This document shows, one piece after another, positions 46,481 to 54,391 of a stretch of 64,000 nt of DNA (position 1 is its first letter; each line of letters opens with the position of its first letter). Where the stretch lies: contig NZ_SPEY01000007.1 of NCBI RefSeq assembly GCF_009360615.1, positions 1 through 64,000 on the forward strand. The letters are read 5' to 3'. The position numbers and the translations under genes were made by a program. The notes under the pieces were generated by a model. It made no database searches, had not been told where the DNA came from, and worked only from the letters and a program-made list of their open reading frames with translations. The stretch is from Comamonas sp. (GTDB taxonomy: Bacteria; Pseudomonadota; Gammaproteobacteria; Burkholderiales; Burkholderiaceae_C).

Positions 46481-46520
46481 TTGGCGAACATATGTGAAGA
46501 AAAATCCATATGTTTGCGAA
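46481..46520. promoter_or_regulatory. Large inverted repeat in the prpC/regulator gap
   Basis: TTGGCGAACATATG (46481-46494) pairs with CATATGTTTGCGAA (46507-46520) with 12 of 14 matches and a 12-nt spacer. A second TTTGCGAA follows at 46522-46529, and an inverted copy TTCGCAA lies at 46439-46445. These TTTGCGAA-type elements are likely binding sites of the adjacent ScfR/RamB-like regulator, controlling prpC and itself. Confidence 0.6.
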
Positions 46521-46559
46521 TTTTGCGAATTTCCAGGGCGACATTTAAGGAGCAAGCCA

Positions 46560-48035
46560 ATGGCCAAGACCTTCATGGGCGTACGCCTGCGCAGCCTGCG
46601 CGCCGAACGTGGGCTGACGCAGGCTGCGCTTGCACAGGCACTGGAGTTGTCACCCAGTTACCTGAACCAGATCGAGCAGGATCAGCGTCCGCTCACGGTG
46701 TCCGTGCTGCTCAGGATTCACAAGGTTCTGGGCGTCGATATCCAGCAGTTCTCAGAGGATGAGGAAGCTCGCCTGCTGGCGCAGCTGCGCGATGCGGTGG
46801 CAGCCATGCCTCTGACCGCAGGTGCGGTGCCGCTGCCCGAGCTGCGCGAGGTTGCGGCCAGGCTGCCACAGATTGCACAGACACTGCTGGCCATGCACCG
46901 GCGCCACCTGGCCGATGCCCAGCGGCTGGAAGCCTTGAGCGCCCATCTGGGTGACAGCCGTGCCGGTCAGGATGCAGGTGGCGCCGTCAAGGGCAAGCAG
47001 GCATTGAGCGGCTTGCTGACCGAGCCCTCGCGCCAGATGCCGTTCGAGACCGTACGGGACTTCTTTTTTGCCCACCGCAATTATTTCGATGGGCTCGATC
47101 GGGCGGCCGAATCACTGGCTCGGCAGGCCGCGGAGCAAGGTGCTCATCTGCAGGACTGGCTGCAAGACCGGCTGCTGGCGCGGCATGGGGTACAGGTCCT
47201 GCGCGCCCCTGCGCGAAGCGCCGAGACGGCCGGCAGCCATAGGCGCTACGATGCGGCCACACGCACCCTGCATGTGGCAGCGCAGCTCAGTCCCATGCAG
47301 CAGGCATTCCAGCTGGCCACGCAGCTGGCGCTGCTGGAGTTTGATGTGCTGATCGCCACGGAGCTGCGCGGCGCGCCCTGGCAGGACGAGGCCACGCGGC
47401 GGCTGGCGCGGCTGGGACTGGCCAACTATGTGGCAGGGGCGTTCCTGCTGCCATATGGCGAGTTCCTGCATGCTGCCGAGGGCCTGCGCTACGATATCGA
47501 CCTGCTGGCCAGGCGTTTCGGCGTGGGCTTCGAGACCGTCTGCCATCGCCTCTCCACCCTGCAGCGCGCCGATGCACCGGGGGTGCCGTTCTTCCTGATT
47601 CGTGTGGACCGGGCAGGCAATATCAGCAAGCGCCAGTCGGCCACGCATTTCCACTTCTCCAAGACCGGCGGCACCTGCCCGTTGTGGGGCGTGTACGAGG
47701 CCTTTGCCCAGCCGGGACGCATCGTGCCCCAGCTCGCCAGCATGCCCGACGGGCGGATCTACCTGTGGGTGGCCCGCACCATCAGCCATGGGGGCCCGGG
47801 GTGGGGAGCGCCGGGCAAGACCTTTTCCATCGGCCTGGGCTGTGACTTGCAGCATGCAGCACGGCTGGTGTATTCCCAAGGCATGGATTTGCGCAATACC
47901 GCCGCTGCGACTCCCATCGGCATGGGCTGCAAGGTCTGTGAGCGCGGCGCTTGCCCGCAACGCGCCTTTCCCTATGTGGCTGCCCCTCTCAAGGTCAATG
48001 AAAACGAGAGCGGTTTCGTGCCCTATGGCGGTTAG
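46560..48035 (+). CDS. ScfR/RamB-like short-chain fatty acyl regulator
   Basis: A 491-residue regulator with an N-terminal XRE helix-turn-helix (about 8-62: LRSLRAERGLTQAALAQALELSPSYLNQIEQDQRPLTVSVLLRI). A central IrrE/ImmA-like domain (about 210-330) has lost the HExxH metal site. The DUF2083/ScfR C-terminal domain has three clustered Cys (GMGCKVCERGACP). Relatives include RamB, which controls acetate and propionate genes. AAGGAG is 7 nt before the ATG at 46560. It is divergent from prpC with a large inverted repeat in between, so it is probably the propionate-responsive controller. Confidence 0.88.
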   Translation: MAKTFMGVRLRSLRAERGLTQAALAQALELSPSYLNQIEQDQRPLTVSVLLRIHKVLGVDIQQFSEDEEARLLAQLRDAVAAMPLTAGAVPLPELREVAARLPQIAQTLLAMHRRHLADAQRLEALSAHLGDSRAGQDAGGAVKGKQALSGLLTEPSRQMPFETVRDFFFAHRNYFDGLDRAAESLARQAAEQGAHLQDWLQDRLLARHGVQVLRAPARSAETAGSHRRYDAATRTLHVAAQLSPMQQAFQLATQLALLEFDVLIATELRGAPWQDEATRRLARLGLANYVAGAFLLPYGEFLHAAEGLRYDIDLLARRFGVGFETVCHRLSTLQRADAPGVPFFLIRVDRAGNISKRQSATHFHFSKTGGTCPLWGVYEAFAQPGRIVPQLASMPDGRIYLWVARTISHGGPGWGAPGKTFSIGLGCDLQHAARLVYSQGMDLRNTAAATPIGMGCKVCERGACPQRAFPYVAAPLKVNENESGFVPYGG

Positions 48036-48175
48036 AGGCATGCCTGCGAAGCCTGGCCGAGGCCGCTGCGGCGAGATGGATGGAGCCCGCTGATCCAACG
48101 CCACAGAAACTCGGTGGAGCGCCATGCCGTCTGGCGCTGAAGCTGTTGATGCAGTCGCGATGCGCGCCAATTTGC

Positions 48176-48194
48176 TTAGTCTTGTTGGACGATG
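48176..48194 (+). promoter_or_regulatory. Shared upstream box, copy 1 (first steroid-type operon)
   Basis: TTAGTCT-TGT-TGGACGATG, 65 nt before the start codon of the first SDR gene. The same box occurs before tesB at 51723 at almost the same distance. Confidence 0.55.
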
Positions 48195-48259
48195 GGCGCA
48201 GGCAGATTTCTTTTTACGCTGTCTTCACGTTTTGATTGCACATCAACCAGGAGACAACA

Positions 48260-48991
48260 ATGCGTTTAGCAGGAAAAGTGGCCGTGGTCACGGGAGCAGG
48301 CCAGGGCATGGGGCGTGCGATTGCACAGCGCTTTGCCGATGAGGGGGCGACCGTGGTGGCCGTGGACCTGAACGGTGAAGCTGCCAGACAGACTTTGGAA
48401 GGCAAGGATGGCCAGCACCTGGCCCGTTCCGTCAACGTGGCTGACAGCGCAGCGGTCGACACGCTGTTTGTCGAGATCCGCGAAAGGCTGGGCGCTGTCG
48501 ACGTGCTGGTGAACAATGCCGGCGTGGGTTCGGTAGACCAGTTTGCCGATATTCCCGACGCAACCTGGGAGCGCGTGATCGGCGTGAACCTGAACGGCGC
48601 GTTCTACTGCGCCCGTGCGGCGGTCAGGCACATGCAGCAAGGCAAGGGCGGAGCCATCGTCAACATCTCCAGCACCTCGGCAGTCAGCGGTGACGGTCCC
48701 GCGCATTACTGTGCTTCCAAGGCGGCTCTGATGGGGTTGACCCGTGGCATGGCCAAGGAGCTGGCCTCCAGGAAGATCCGTGTGAACACCCTGGTTCCTG
48801 GCCCCACCAACACGCCCATGATGCAGGGCATTCCCCAGGAATGGGCCGACACCATCATTGCCGGCGTGCCCATGGGCCGAATGGCCGAGCCGGAAGACAT
48901 CGCCAAGGTGGCGGTGTTTCTGGCCAGCGACGACAGCGGCTTTGTCACGGGGCAGAACCTGGCGGTCAACGGCGGCAGCGCCTTCTTGTAA
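48260..48991 (+). CDS. Short-chain dehydrogenase/reductase (SDR)
   Basis: A 243-residue classical SDR. The NAD(P) motif is VTGAGQGMGRAIAQ (TGxxxGxG, about 10-18), then NNAG, catalytic Ser in NISSTSAVSG, Tyr-x3-Lys in HYCASKAAL, and C-terminal GQNLAVNGGSAF. The acidic residue after beta-2 (VAVDLNG) suggests NAD. It probably oxidises a hydroxyl on a cyclic or steroid substrate. AGGAG is 6 nt before the ATG. It heads a four-gene operon (SDR, SDR, NTF2-like, ene-reductase) with gaps of 9-16 bp. An upstream in-frame ATG at 48236 lacks a ribosome site. Confidence 0.88.
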   Translation: MRLAGKVAVVTGAGQGMGRAIAQRFADEGATVVAVDLNGEAARQTLEGKDGQHLARSVNVADSAAVDTLFVEIRERLGAVDVLVNNAGVGSVDQFADIPDATWERVIGVNLNGAFYCARAAVRHMQQGKGGAIVNISSTSAVSGDGPAHYCASKAALMGLTRGMAKELASRKIRVNTLVPGPTNTPMMQGIPQEWADTIIAGVPMGRMAEPEDIAKVAVFLASDDSGFVTGQNLAVNGGSAFL

Positions 48992-49003
48992 GGAGAGACA
49001 GGC

Positions 49004-49771
49004 ATGAGCAAGCGTCTGCAGGGCAAGATTGCATTTGTGTCGGGTGGCGGCTCCGGTATCGGTGCGGCGACGGCCGAGCGTTTCGCGCAGGAGGGGGCGA
49101 CGGTGGTGATCTGCGGTCGCCGCAAGGAGCCTCTCGATGAGGTCGTGGCCAGGATCCTGGCGGGTGGCGGCAGGGCCGAGGCCATCGTGGCCGACGTAGG
49201 CAACGAAGCCCAGTTTGTCGGGGCGCTGGAACAGACGGCCCAAAAGCATGGCAGCCTGGACATTCTGGTCAACAACGCCATGGCCTATACCTGGGGCGGT
49301 ATCGACGGCATGACCACGGCGGACTGGCATGCCAACTTCACCACGTCGGTGGACGGCACGTTCTGGGGCACCCGCACGGCACTGAAGCTGATGGGCGCCA
49401 AGGGCGGCTCCATCGTCAATATCAGCTCCATCTGCGGCACGCTGGGCACGCCTTACATGTCGGGCTACTCGGCGGCCAAGGCCGCCATCATCAACTTCTC
49501 GCGTGCTGCGGCCGCCGAAGGCGCGCCCTCAGGCATCCGTGTGAACGTGGTGATTCCCGCCGTGGTGGAAACCCCCTCCACGGCCGGCATGCTGGCCGAC
49601 GATGCCTCACGCAAGAACACCGAAAAGCTCATTCCCATGGGGCGTGTGGGCCAGTCCGGCGAGCTGGCCAATGCCGTGCTGTTCCTGGCCAGCGACGAAG
49701 CCAGCTATGTGACGGGGGCCGCCCTGCCCGTGGATGGCGGTCGTTCCGCCGTACTGGTGACTGCGCTGTGA
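49004..49771 (+). CDS. Short-chain dehydrogenase/reductase (SDR)
   Basis: A 255-residue classical SDR. Cofactor motif SGGGSGIGAATAERF, with ICGRRKE after beta-2 (basic residues suggest NADP). It has NNAMAY in place of NNAG, Ser in NISSICGTLG and Tyr-x3-Lys in YSAAKAA. It ends ALPVDGGRSA. It may reduce or oxidise the same substrate as the first SDR. Follows it after 12 bp. Confidence 0.88.
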   Translation: MSKRLQGKIAFVSGGGSGIGAATAERFAQEGATVVICGRRKEPLDEVVARILAGGGRAEAIVADVGNEAQFVGALEQTAQKHGSLDILVNNAMAYTWGGIDGMTTADWHANFTTSVDGTFWGTRTALKLMGAKGGSIVNISSICGTLGTPYMSGYSAAKAAIINFSRAAAAEGAPSGIRVNVVIPAVVETPSTAGMLADDASRKNTEKLIPMGRVGQSGELANAVLFLASDEASYVTGAALPVDGGRSAVLVTAL

Positions 49772-49787
49772 GAAAGAGTCTGAAGAG

Positions 49788-50435
49788 ATGACTGAATCCG
49801 TGAATCAGTGGCCGCAAACGCTTGAAGAGCGCATCGACAGGCTGGAGTCGCTGGATGCGATCCGGCAGCTGGCCGGCAAGTACTCCCTGTCGCTGGACAT
49901 GCGTGACATGGATGCCCATGTGAACCTGTTTGCTCCCGATATCAGGGTGGGCAAGGACAAAGTGGGCCGCGCGCATTTCATGGCCTGGCAGGACAGCACG
50001 CTGCGGGACCAGTTCACCGGGACCTCGCACCACCTGGGTCAGCACATCATCGAGTTCGTGGACCGGGATCACGCCACCGGCGTGGTCTATTCCAAGAACG
50101 AGCATGAGTGCGGTGCCGAGTGGGTGATCATGCAGATGCTGTACTGGGACGACTATGAGCGCATCGACGGTCAGTGGTACTTCCGCCGCCGTCTGCCCTG
50201 CTACTGGTATGCCACGGATCTGAACAAGCCGCCGATTGGCGACATGAAGATGCGCTGGCCTGGCCGGGAGCCCTACCATGGCGCTTTCCATGATCTGTTT
50301 CCCAGCTGGAGGGAGTTCTGGGCCCGGCGTCCCGACAAGGATGCACTGCCTCAGGTGGCGCCACCCGCGCCACTGGAGCAATTCCTCACAACCATGCGCC
50401 GTGGCACACCGGCACCGCGCATGCGCGTGCGCTAA
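49788..50435 (+). CDS. NTF2-like (SnoaL/ketosteroid-isomerase fold) protein
   Basis: A 215-residue protein whose middle (about 20-150) has the alpha+beta NTF2-like fold pattern: ERIDRLESLDAIRQLAGKYSLSLDMRDMDAHVNLFAPDIRV, HHLGQHIIEF, YERIDGQWYFRRR. Such proteins act as isomerases, dehydratases or ligand binders. Scytalone-dehydratase-like His and Asp residues are present, but the reaction cannot be named. It is co-operonic with SDRs and an ene-reductase, so it probably isomerises or dehydrates a cyclic ketone. The C-terminal 60 residues are Pro- and Arg-rich. Confidence 0.75.
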   Translation: MTESVNQWPQTLEERIDRLESLDAIRQLAGKYSLSLDMRDMDAHVNLFAPDIRVGKDKVGRAHFMAWQDSTLRDQFTGTSHHLGQHIIEFVDRDHATGVVYSKNEHECGAEWVIMQMLYWDDYERIDGQWYFRRRLPCYWYATDLNKPPIGDMKMRWPGREPYHGAFHDLFPSWREFWARRPDKDALPQVAPPAPLEQFLTTMRRGTPAPRMRVR

Positions 50436-50444
50436 GGAGCCGGC

Positions 50445-51527
50445 ATGAGTCAAACGCTTTTCACGCCCGTCCATCTGGGCAGGATTGCTCTTCGCAATCG
50501 CGTGGTCATGGCTCCCATGACCCGCAACCGGGCCGATGCCGACGGCACGCCCACGGACATCATGGCCGAGCATTACGGGCAGCGCGGTGATGCCGGCCTG
50601 ATCGTGGCCGAAGGGGCCTGGCCCGAGGTCACGGGTCAGGCCTACTGCCGCCAGCCCGGCATCGAGACGGCCGGTCATGTGCGCGCCTGGCGCCGTGTGA
50701 CGGATGCCGTACATGCCCGAGGCGGCTCCATCGTGCTGCAGATCATGCATTCCGGGCGCATCGGCAGCCGCCATATCAAACCTGCTGGCGTGCCCACGGT
50801 GTCGGCATCTGCCATTCAGGCGCAGGGCAAGATCTGGACCGATGCTGCAGGCATGCAGGATTTCGACCCGCCCCAGGCATTGACCACCGAAGAAGTGCGG
50901 AAGACGATCGCCGGGCATGCCGCCGCTGCCAGACGCGCGATGGATGCCGGCTTTGACGGTGTCGAGTTGCACGGCACCAGCGGCTATCTGAGTCTGCAGT
51001 TCCTGCACTCCAGTACCAATCGGCGCACCGACGAGTATGGTGGCAACGCCCGCAGCCGCTCGCGTTTTGCCGTGGAGTGCCTGGGCGCCATGGGGGAGGC
51101 CATCGGCATTGACCGTGTGGGGCTGCGCCTGAACCCCGGCAACACATTCAATGACACGGCCGACGAAAACTCGGCGGAAACGCATGCCGAGCTGATGCGG
51201 CAGGCCGCCACGCTGGGTATTGCCTATCTGCATGTGATGCGTGCGGTCTTCGATCCTTCCATTGATGCCTTCAGGCTGGCACGAGAGAACTTTGGCGAGA
51301 ACCTGATTCTCAACGACGGATTTGATGCGCAAAGCGCCGAAGCAGCGCTTCAGGCCGGCGAGGGCCGGGCGGTGTCGTTTGCGCGGCATTTCATTGCCAA
51401 CCCGGATCTCGTGAAGCGCTTGCGCCTGGGTCTGCCTCTGTCGAAGTTTGACCGCAACACGCTCTACACCCCCGGTGCTCGGGGCTACAACGACTATGCA
51501 TCCTCGGATGAGGTGCAGGCCGTCTGA
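50445..51527 (+). CDS. Old Yellow Enzyme-family ene-reductase
   Basis: A 360-residue FMN TIM-barrel oxidoreductase. It opens LFTPVHLGRIALRNRVVMAPMTRNRA and has LQIMHSGRIGS, HGTSGYLSLQFLHSSTNRRTDEYGG and FARHFIANPDLVKRL. It should reduce an activated C=C (enone) with NAD(P)H. In most members the barrel motif reads HGANGYL; here it is HGTSGYL, so the usual Asn is Ser, which might change substrate fit. Last gene of the SDR operon, followed by a strong terminator. Confidence 0.9.
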   Translation: MSQTLFTPVHLGRIALRNRVVMAPMTRNRADADGTPTDIMAEHYGQRGDAGLIVAEGAWPEVTGQAYCRQPGIETAGHVRAWRRVTDAVHARGGSIVLQIMHSGRIGSRHIKPAGVPTVSASAIQAQGKIWTDAAGMQDFDPPQALTTEEVRKTIAGHAAAARRAMDAGFDGVELHGTSGYLSLQFLHSSTNRRTDEYGGNARSRSRFAVECLGAMGEAIGIDRVGLRLNPGNTFNDTADENSAETHAELMRQAATLGIAYLHVMRAVFDPSIDAFRLARENFGENLILNDGFDAQSAEAALQAGEGRAVSFARHFIANPDLVKRLRLGLPLSKFDRNTLYTPGARGYNDYASSDEVQAV

Positions 51528-51555
51528 TCGGTCCCAAACGGAGTTCATCGTGTTG

Positions 51556-51586
51556 GCCGCATTCCCTCGGGGATGCGGCTTTTTTT
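51556..51586 (+). terminator. Terminator of the SDR/ene-reductase operon
   Basis: GCCGCAT (51556-51562) pairs with ATGCGGC (51573-51579) and is followed by TTTTTTTGC. It separates the first operon from the tesB operon. Confidence 0.87.
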
Positions 51587-51722
51587 GCGGGTTTTCACGG
51601 CTGTCGCCAGAGTGTCGGAGCCGCCCGTGCCAAAGGCGTGAGCTCCTCTAGTCCGTTCTGTTCAATCTATTGCAGGTCATGGAGTGAATGCTATGAAATT
51701 TGGGTGAGTCAGCCGCGAATCG

Positions 51723-51741
51723 TTAGTCTCAATGGACGATG
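51723..51741 (+). promoter_or_regulatory. Shared upstream box, copy 2 (tesB operon)
   Basis: TTAGTCT-CAA-TGGACGATG, 68 nt before the tesB start. All 16 positions outside the central triplet match copy 1 at 48176. A candidate promoter just upstream is TTGCAG-N16-TATGAA (51670-51697). Confidence 0.55.
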
Positions 51742-51809
51742 TTTGCCAAGACTGTCCTCTCCAGAATCCTCTGCATCACGACAGGATTTGGGTTGGAGGC
51801 CCCGACATC

Positions 51810-52712
51810 ATGATGGAAATACGTGGACTTGCGTACGTTGTCGCCGAGAGCTCTGATTTGGATCGCTGGGTCCGCTACGCACGTGATGTGCTTGGCATGA
51901 TGCCCAGCATCACGGCCGACGGCGATCTGCTGATCAAGATGGACGAGCGCCAGTTTCGCTTCCAGGTGCAGCCCGGCAGCAACGACAGGTACAGCGCCTC
52001 GGGCTGGGAAGTGGCGGGCAAGGATGCGTTCGAGCAGGCGCTCAAGGCGCTGGCGGCCGCCGACGTGCGCTATGAGATGGGCAGCCCCGAGCTATGCGCC
52101 AAACGCCATGTGCAGCAGCTGGTTGTGGTGACCGATCCGTCCGGCAACCGGCACGAGATCGTCTGGGGCTTCAAGTCCGACTTCGGCCATTTCGCGTCGC
52201 CGCAGGGGGTGGCGCGCTTCGTCACCGGTGACTATGGCCTCGGACATACCGTGCTGCCTGCTCCCGACTTCGACAGGACCGTGGCCTTTGTGCGCGATGT
52301 GCTGGGCTTTGGTCTTTCGGACATCTACAACTTCAAGCCTGCAGGCGATGCCGGTCCCACGGTCCGCATCCATTTCTTCCACTGCGCCAACGGCCGTCAC
52401 CACAGCCTGGCACTGGCCGAGTTCCCTTCCGCGTCAGGCTGCGTTCACGTGATGGTGGAAGTGGACAACATGCCTGACGTGGGCCGCGCCATGGACCGCA
52501 TGCAAAAGAGCCAGGTCAAGCTCTCCGCCACCCTGGGCCAGCACACCAACGACAAGATGATCTCGTTCTACATGAAGACGCCCTCCAACTTCGACTTGGA
52601 GTTCGGCTATGGCGGCGCCATCATCGACTGGGATCACCACATCACGCATGAGTTCACGACCGTAAGCCTCTGGGGGCACGACTTCAGCGTGGGCCGCCCC
52701 GAAAACAACTGA
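51810..52712 (+). CDS. tesB: Extradiol ring-cleavage dioxygenase, TesB/HsaC-like
   Basis: A 300-residue type I extradiol dioxygenase with two VOC domains. Iron ligands by family alignment are His146 (GLGHTVL), His213 (CVHVMVEV) and Glu264 (FDLEFGYGG). Supporting residues are His198, His245 and Tyr254. The end, TTVSLWGHDFSVG, is characteristic of HsaC/TesB, which cleave the aromatic A ring of 3,4-dihydroxy-9,10-secoandrostatriene-dione. Start 51810 follows GGAGG by about 10 nt; an upstream ATG at 51732 lies inside the conserved box and is less likely. It begins the operon with ipdAB. It could be a paralogue with a different catechol substrate. Confidence 0.85.
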   Translation: MMEIRGLAYVVAESSDLDRWVRYARDVLGMMPSITADGDLLIKMDERQFRFQVQPGSNDRYSASGWEVAGKDAFEQALKALAAADVRYEMGSPELCAKRHVQQLVVVTDPSGNRHEIVWGFKSDFGHFASPQGVARFVTGDYGLGHTVLPAPDFDRTVAFVRDVLGFGLSDIYNFKPAGDAGPTVRIHFFHCANGRHHSLALAEFPSASGCVHVMVEVDNMPDVGRAMDRMQKSQVKLSATLGQHTNDKMISFYMKTPSNFDLEFGYGGAIIDWDHHITHEFTTVSLWGHDFSVGRPENN

Positions 52713-52728
52713 TAGGAGGCTTGGAGAC

Positions 52729-53607
52729 ATGGCCAATAAATTGATGACAGCGAAGGACGTTGTGGCATCCATCAAGGATGGCATGACGATTGGTATCGGT
52801 GGCTGGGGTCCCAGGCGCAAGCCCATGGCCCTGGTGCGCGAGCTGTTGCGCAGCCCCGTCAAGGATCTGACCGTGGTGGCCTATGGCGGCGCCGATGTGG
52901 GCATGCTGTGCGCGGCCGGCAAGGTCAGCAAGCTGATCTTCGCCTTCGTGTCGCTGGACTTCATTCCGCTGGAGCCCTATTTCCGCAAGGCGCGCCAGAG
53001 CGGCGAGATCGAAGTCATGGAAATTGACGAGGGTCATATGGTGCTGGGCCTGAAGGCGGCCGGCATGCGCATTCCCTATATCCCGACCCGGGTCGGCCTG
53101 GGTACCGATGTGCTCAAGCACAACCGCTCCATCCGCCTGATCGAGTCGCCTTACGACGGCAAGGAATGGGTGGCGATGCCCGCCATCGATCTCGATGTGG
53201 CCCTGCTGCATGTGGATCGCGCGGACTCCCGCGGCGTCTGCCAGATTGCCGGCCCCGACATCTATATGGACGACCTGTTTGCGCGCGCCGCGACCAACAC
53301 CTTTGTGAGCTGCGACGAACTGGTCGAGAGCAGCAGCTTCGAGTCGGAGCAAGCCGCGCGACTGGTGTTCTGGGAGCGTTCCGAAACCACGGGCGTGGTG
53401 CACCTGCCAGGTGGTGCCCACCCATCGTCCTGCGCGCCCCTGTATGGCTTCGATGTCAAGCACTTCAAGGAATACGTGGCCAGCAGCAAGGAAGAGGGCG
53501 GCTGGGACAGCTACCAGCAGAAATACGTGCAGTGCACGGAGCAGGAATATCTGGAAAAAGTGGGTGGCATGGACGCGATCAAGCGCCTGCCCCTGCCTGT
53601 GTTCTGA
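52729..53607 (+). CDS. ipdA: CoA-transferase-like ring hydrolase, alpha subunit (IpdA/ScdL1)
   Basis: A 292-residue family I CoA-transferase subunit. It opens KLMTAKDVVASIKDGMTIGIGGWGPRRKPMALVREL and has VMEIDEGHMVLGLKAAGMRIPYIPTRVGLGTDVL, matching IpdA. The IpdAB pair hydrolytically opens the last steroid ring (ring C) during C/D-ring catabolism rather than transferring CoA. The beta subunit gene is 12 bp downstream. Placement just after an extradiol dioxygenase matches the order reported for C. testosteroni. Confidence 0.88.
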   Translation: MANKLMTAKDVVASIKDGMTIGIGGWGPRRKPMALVRELLRSPVKDLTVVAYGGADVGMLCAAGKVSKLIFAFVSLDFIPLEPYFRKARQSGEIEVMEIDEGHMVLGLKAAGMRIPYIPTRVGLGTDVLKHNRSIRLIESPYDGKEWVAMPAIDLDVALLHVDRADSRGVCQIAGPDIYMDDLFARAATNTFVSCDELVESSSFESEQAARLVFWERSETTGVVHLPGGAHPSSCAPLYGFDVKHFKEYVASSKEEGGWDSYQQKYVQCTEQEYLEKVGGMDAIKRLPLPVF

Positions 53608-53619
53608 GGAGGCCAAGAG

Positions 53620-54390
53620 ATGAGTGAAATTGCATTGGTAGATCGCGTCATCTGCGCTGCGGCACGTGCCTGGGAAAACGACGGCGAGGTGCTGGCCACC
53701 GGCATCGGGCTGGTGCCACGACTGGCGGCCTCGCTGTGCATGCGATCCCTCAACACCGATCTGATCATGACGGACTCCGAGGCCTGGGTGGTCAGCGAGC
53801 CGGTGCCTGTGGGCCCTCGCGGTGACTACAAGATCAGGCGAGAGAACTGGATGGGCTTCTCGCGCATCTTCGACAACGTTTGGGGGGGCAAGCGCCATGC
53901 CATGGTGGGGCCCGTGCAGGTGGACCGCTTCGGGCAGGGCAATATCTCCATGGTGGGTGGCGACTACGCCCGTCCCAAGTCCATGATGCTGGGCGTGCGC
54001 GGCTTTCCCGGCAACTCCATCAATCATGCCAATTCCTTCTTCGTGCCCAATCACAGCACCAAGGTTTTTGTGTCGGGCGAGGTCGATGCCGTGGGCAGCG
54101 TGGGCTACAACAGCGCGCGCCTGGCCAAGGGCTGGACGCTGGAGGAGACCACGGACATCCGCTTCATCTTCACCAATCTGTGCGTGATGGACTTTGGCGG
54201 TCCCGGCCATCAGGTGCGCCTGGTGTCGCTGCACCCCGGGGTGACGGCGGCACAGGTCAGGGAAGCCACCGGCTTTGAGATACACGTTCCCGAGAATGTG
54301 GGCGTGACACCCGACCCCACGCCCGAGCAGCTGGCCTTGCTGGCCCAGCTCGATCCGCACAATCTGCGCGCCATGGCCATGGGAGCCTGA
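53620..54390 (+). CDS. ipdB: CoA-transferase-like ring hydrolase, beta subunit (IpdB/ScdL2)
   Basis: A 256-residue CoA-transferase beta subunit: IALVDRVICAAARAWENDGEVLATGIGLVPRLAASL at the start, and RLVSLHPGVTAAQVREATGFEIHVPENVGVTPDPTPEQL, the usual beta-subunit C-terminal motif. It forms the heterotetramer with the upstream subunit. The next gene starts one base after its stop. Confidence 0.88.
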   Translation: MSEIALVDRVICAAARAWENDGEVLATGIGLVPRLAASLCMRSLNTDLIMTDSEAWVVSEPVPVGPRGDYKIRRENWMGFSRIFDNVWGGKRHAMVGPVQVDRFGQGNISMVGGDYARPKSMMLGVRGFPGNSINHANSFFVPNHSTKVFVSGEVDAVGSVGYNSARLAKGWTLEETTDIRFIFTNLCVMDFGGPGHQVRLVSLHPGVTAAQVREATGFEIHVPENVGVTPDPTPEQLALLAQLDPHNLRAMAMGA

Positions 54391-54391
54391 T

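Noticed and set aside
51732-51809. Upstream ATG of tesB giving 26 more residues
   Set aside because: It falls inside the box conserved upstream of another operon and has no ribosome site. The dioxygenase fold starts at MEIRGLAYVV.
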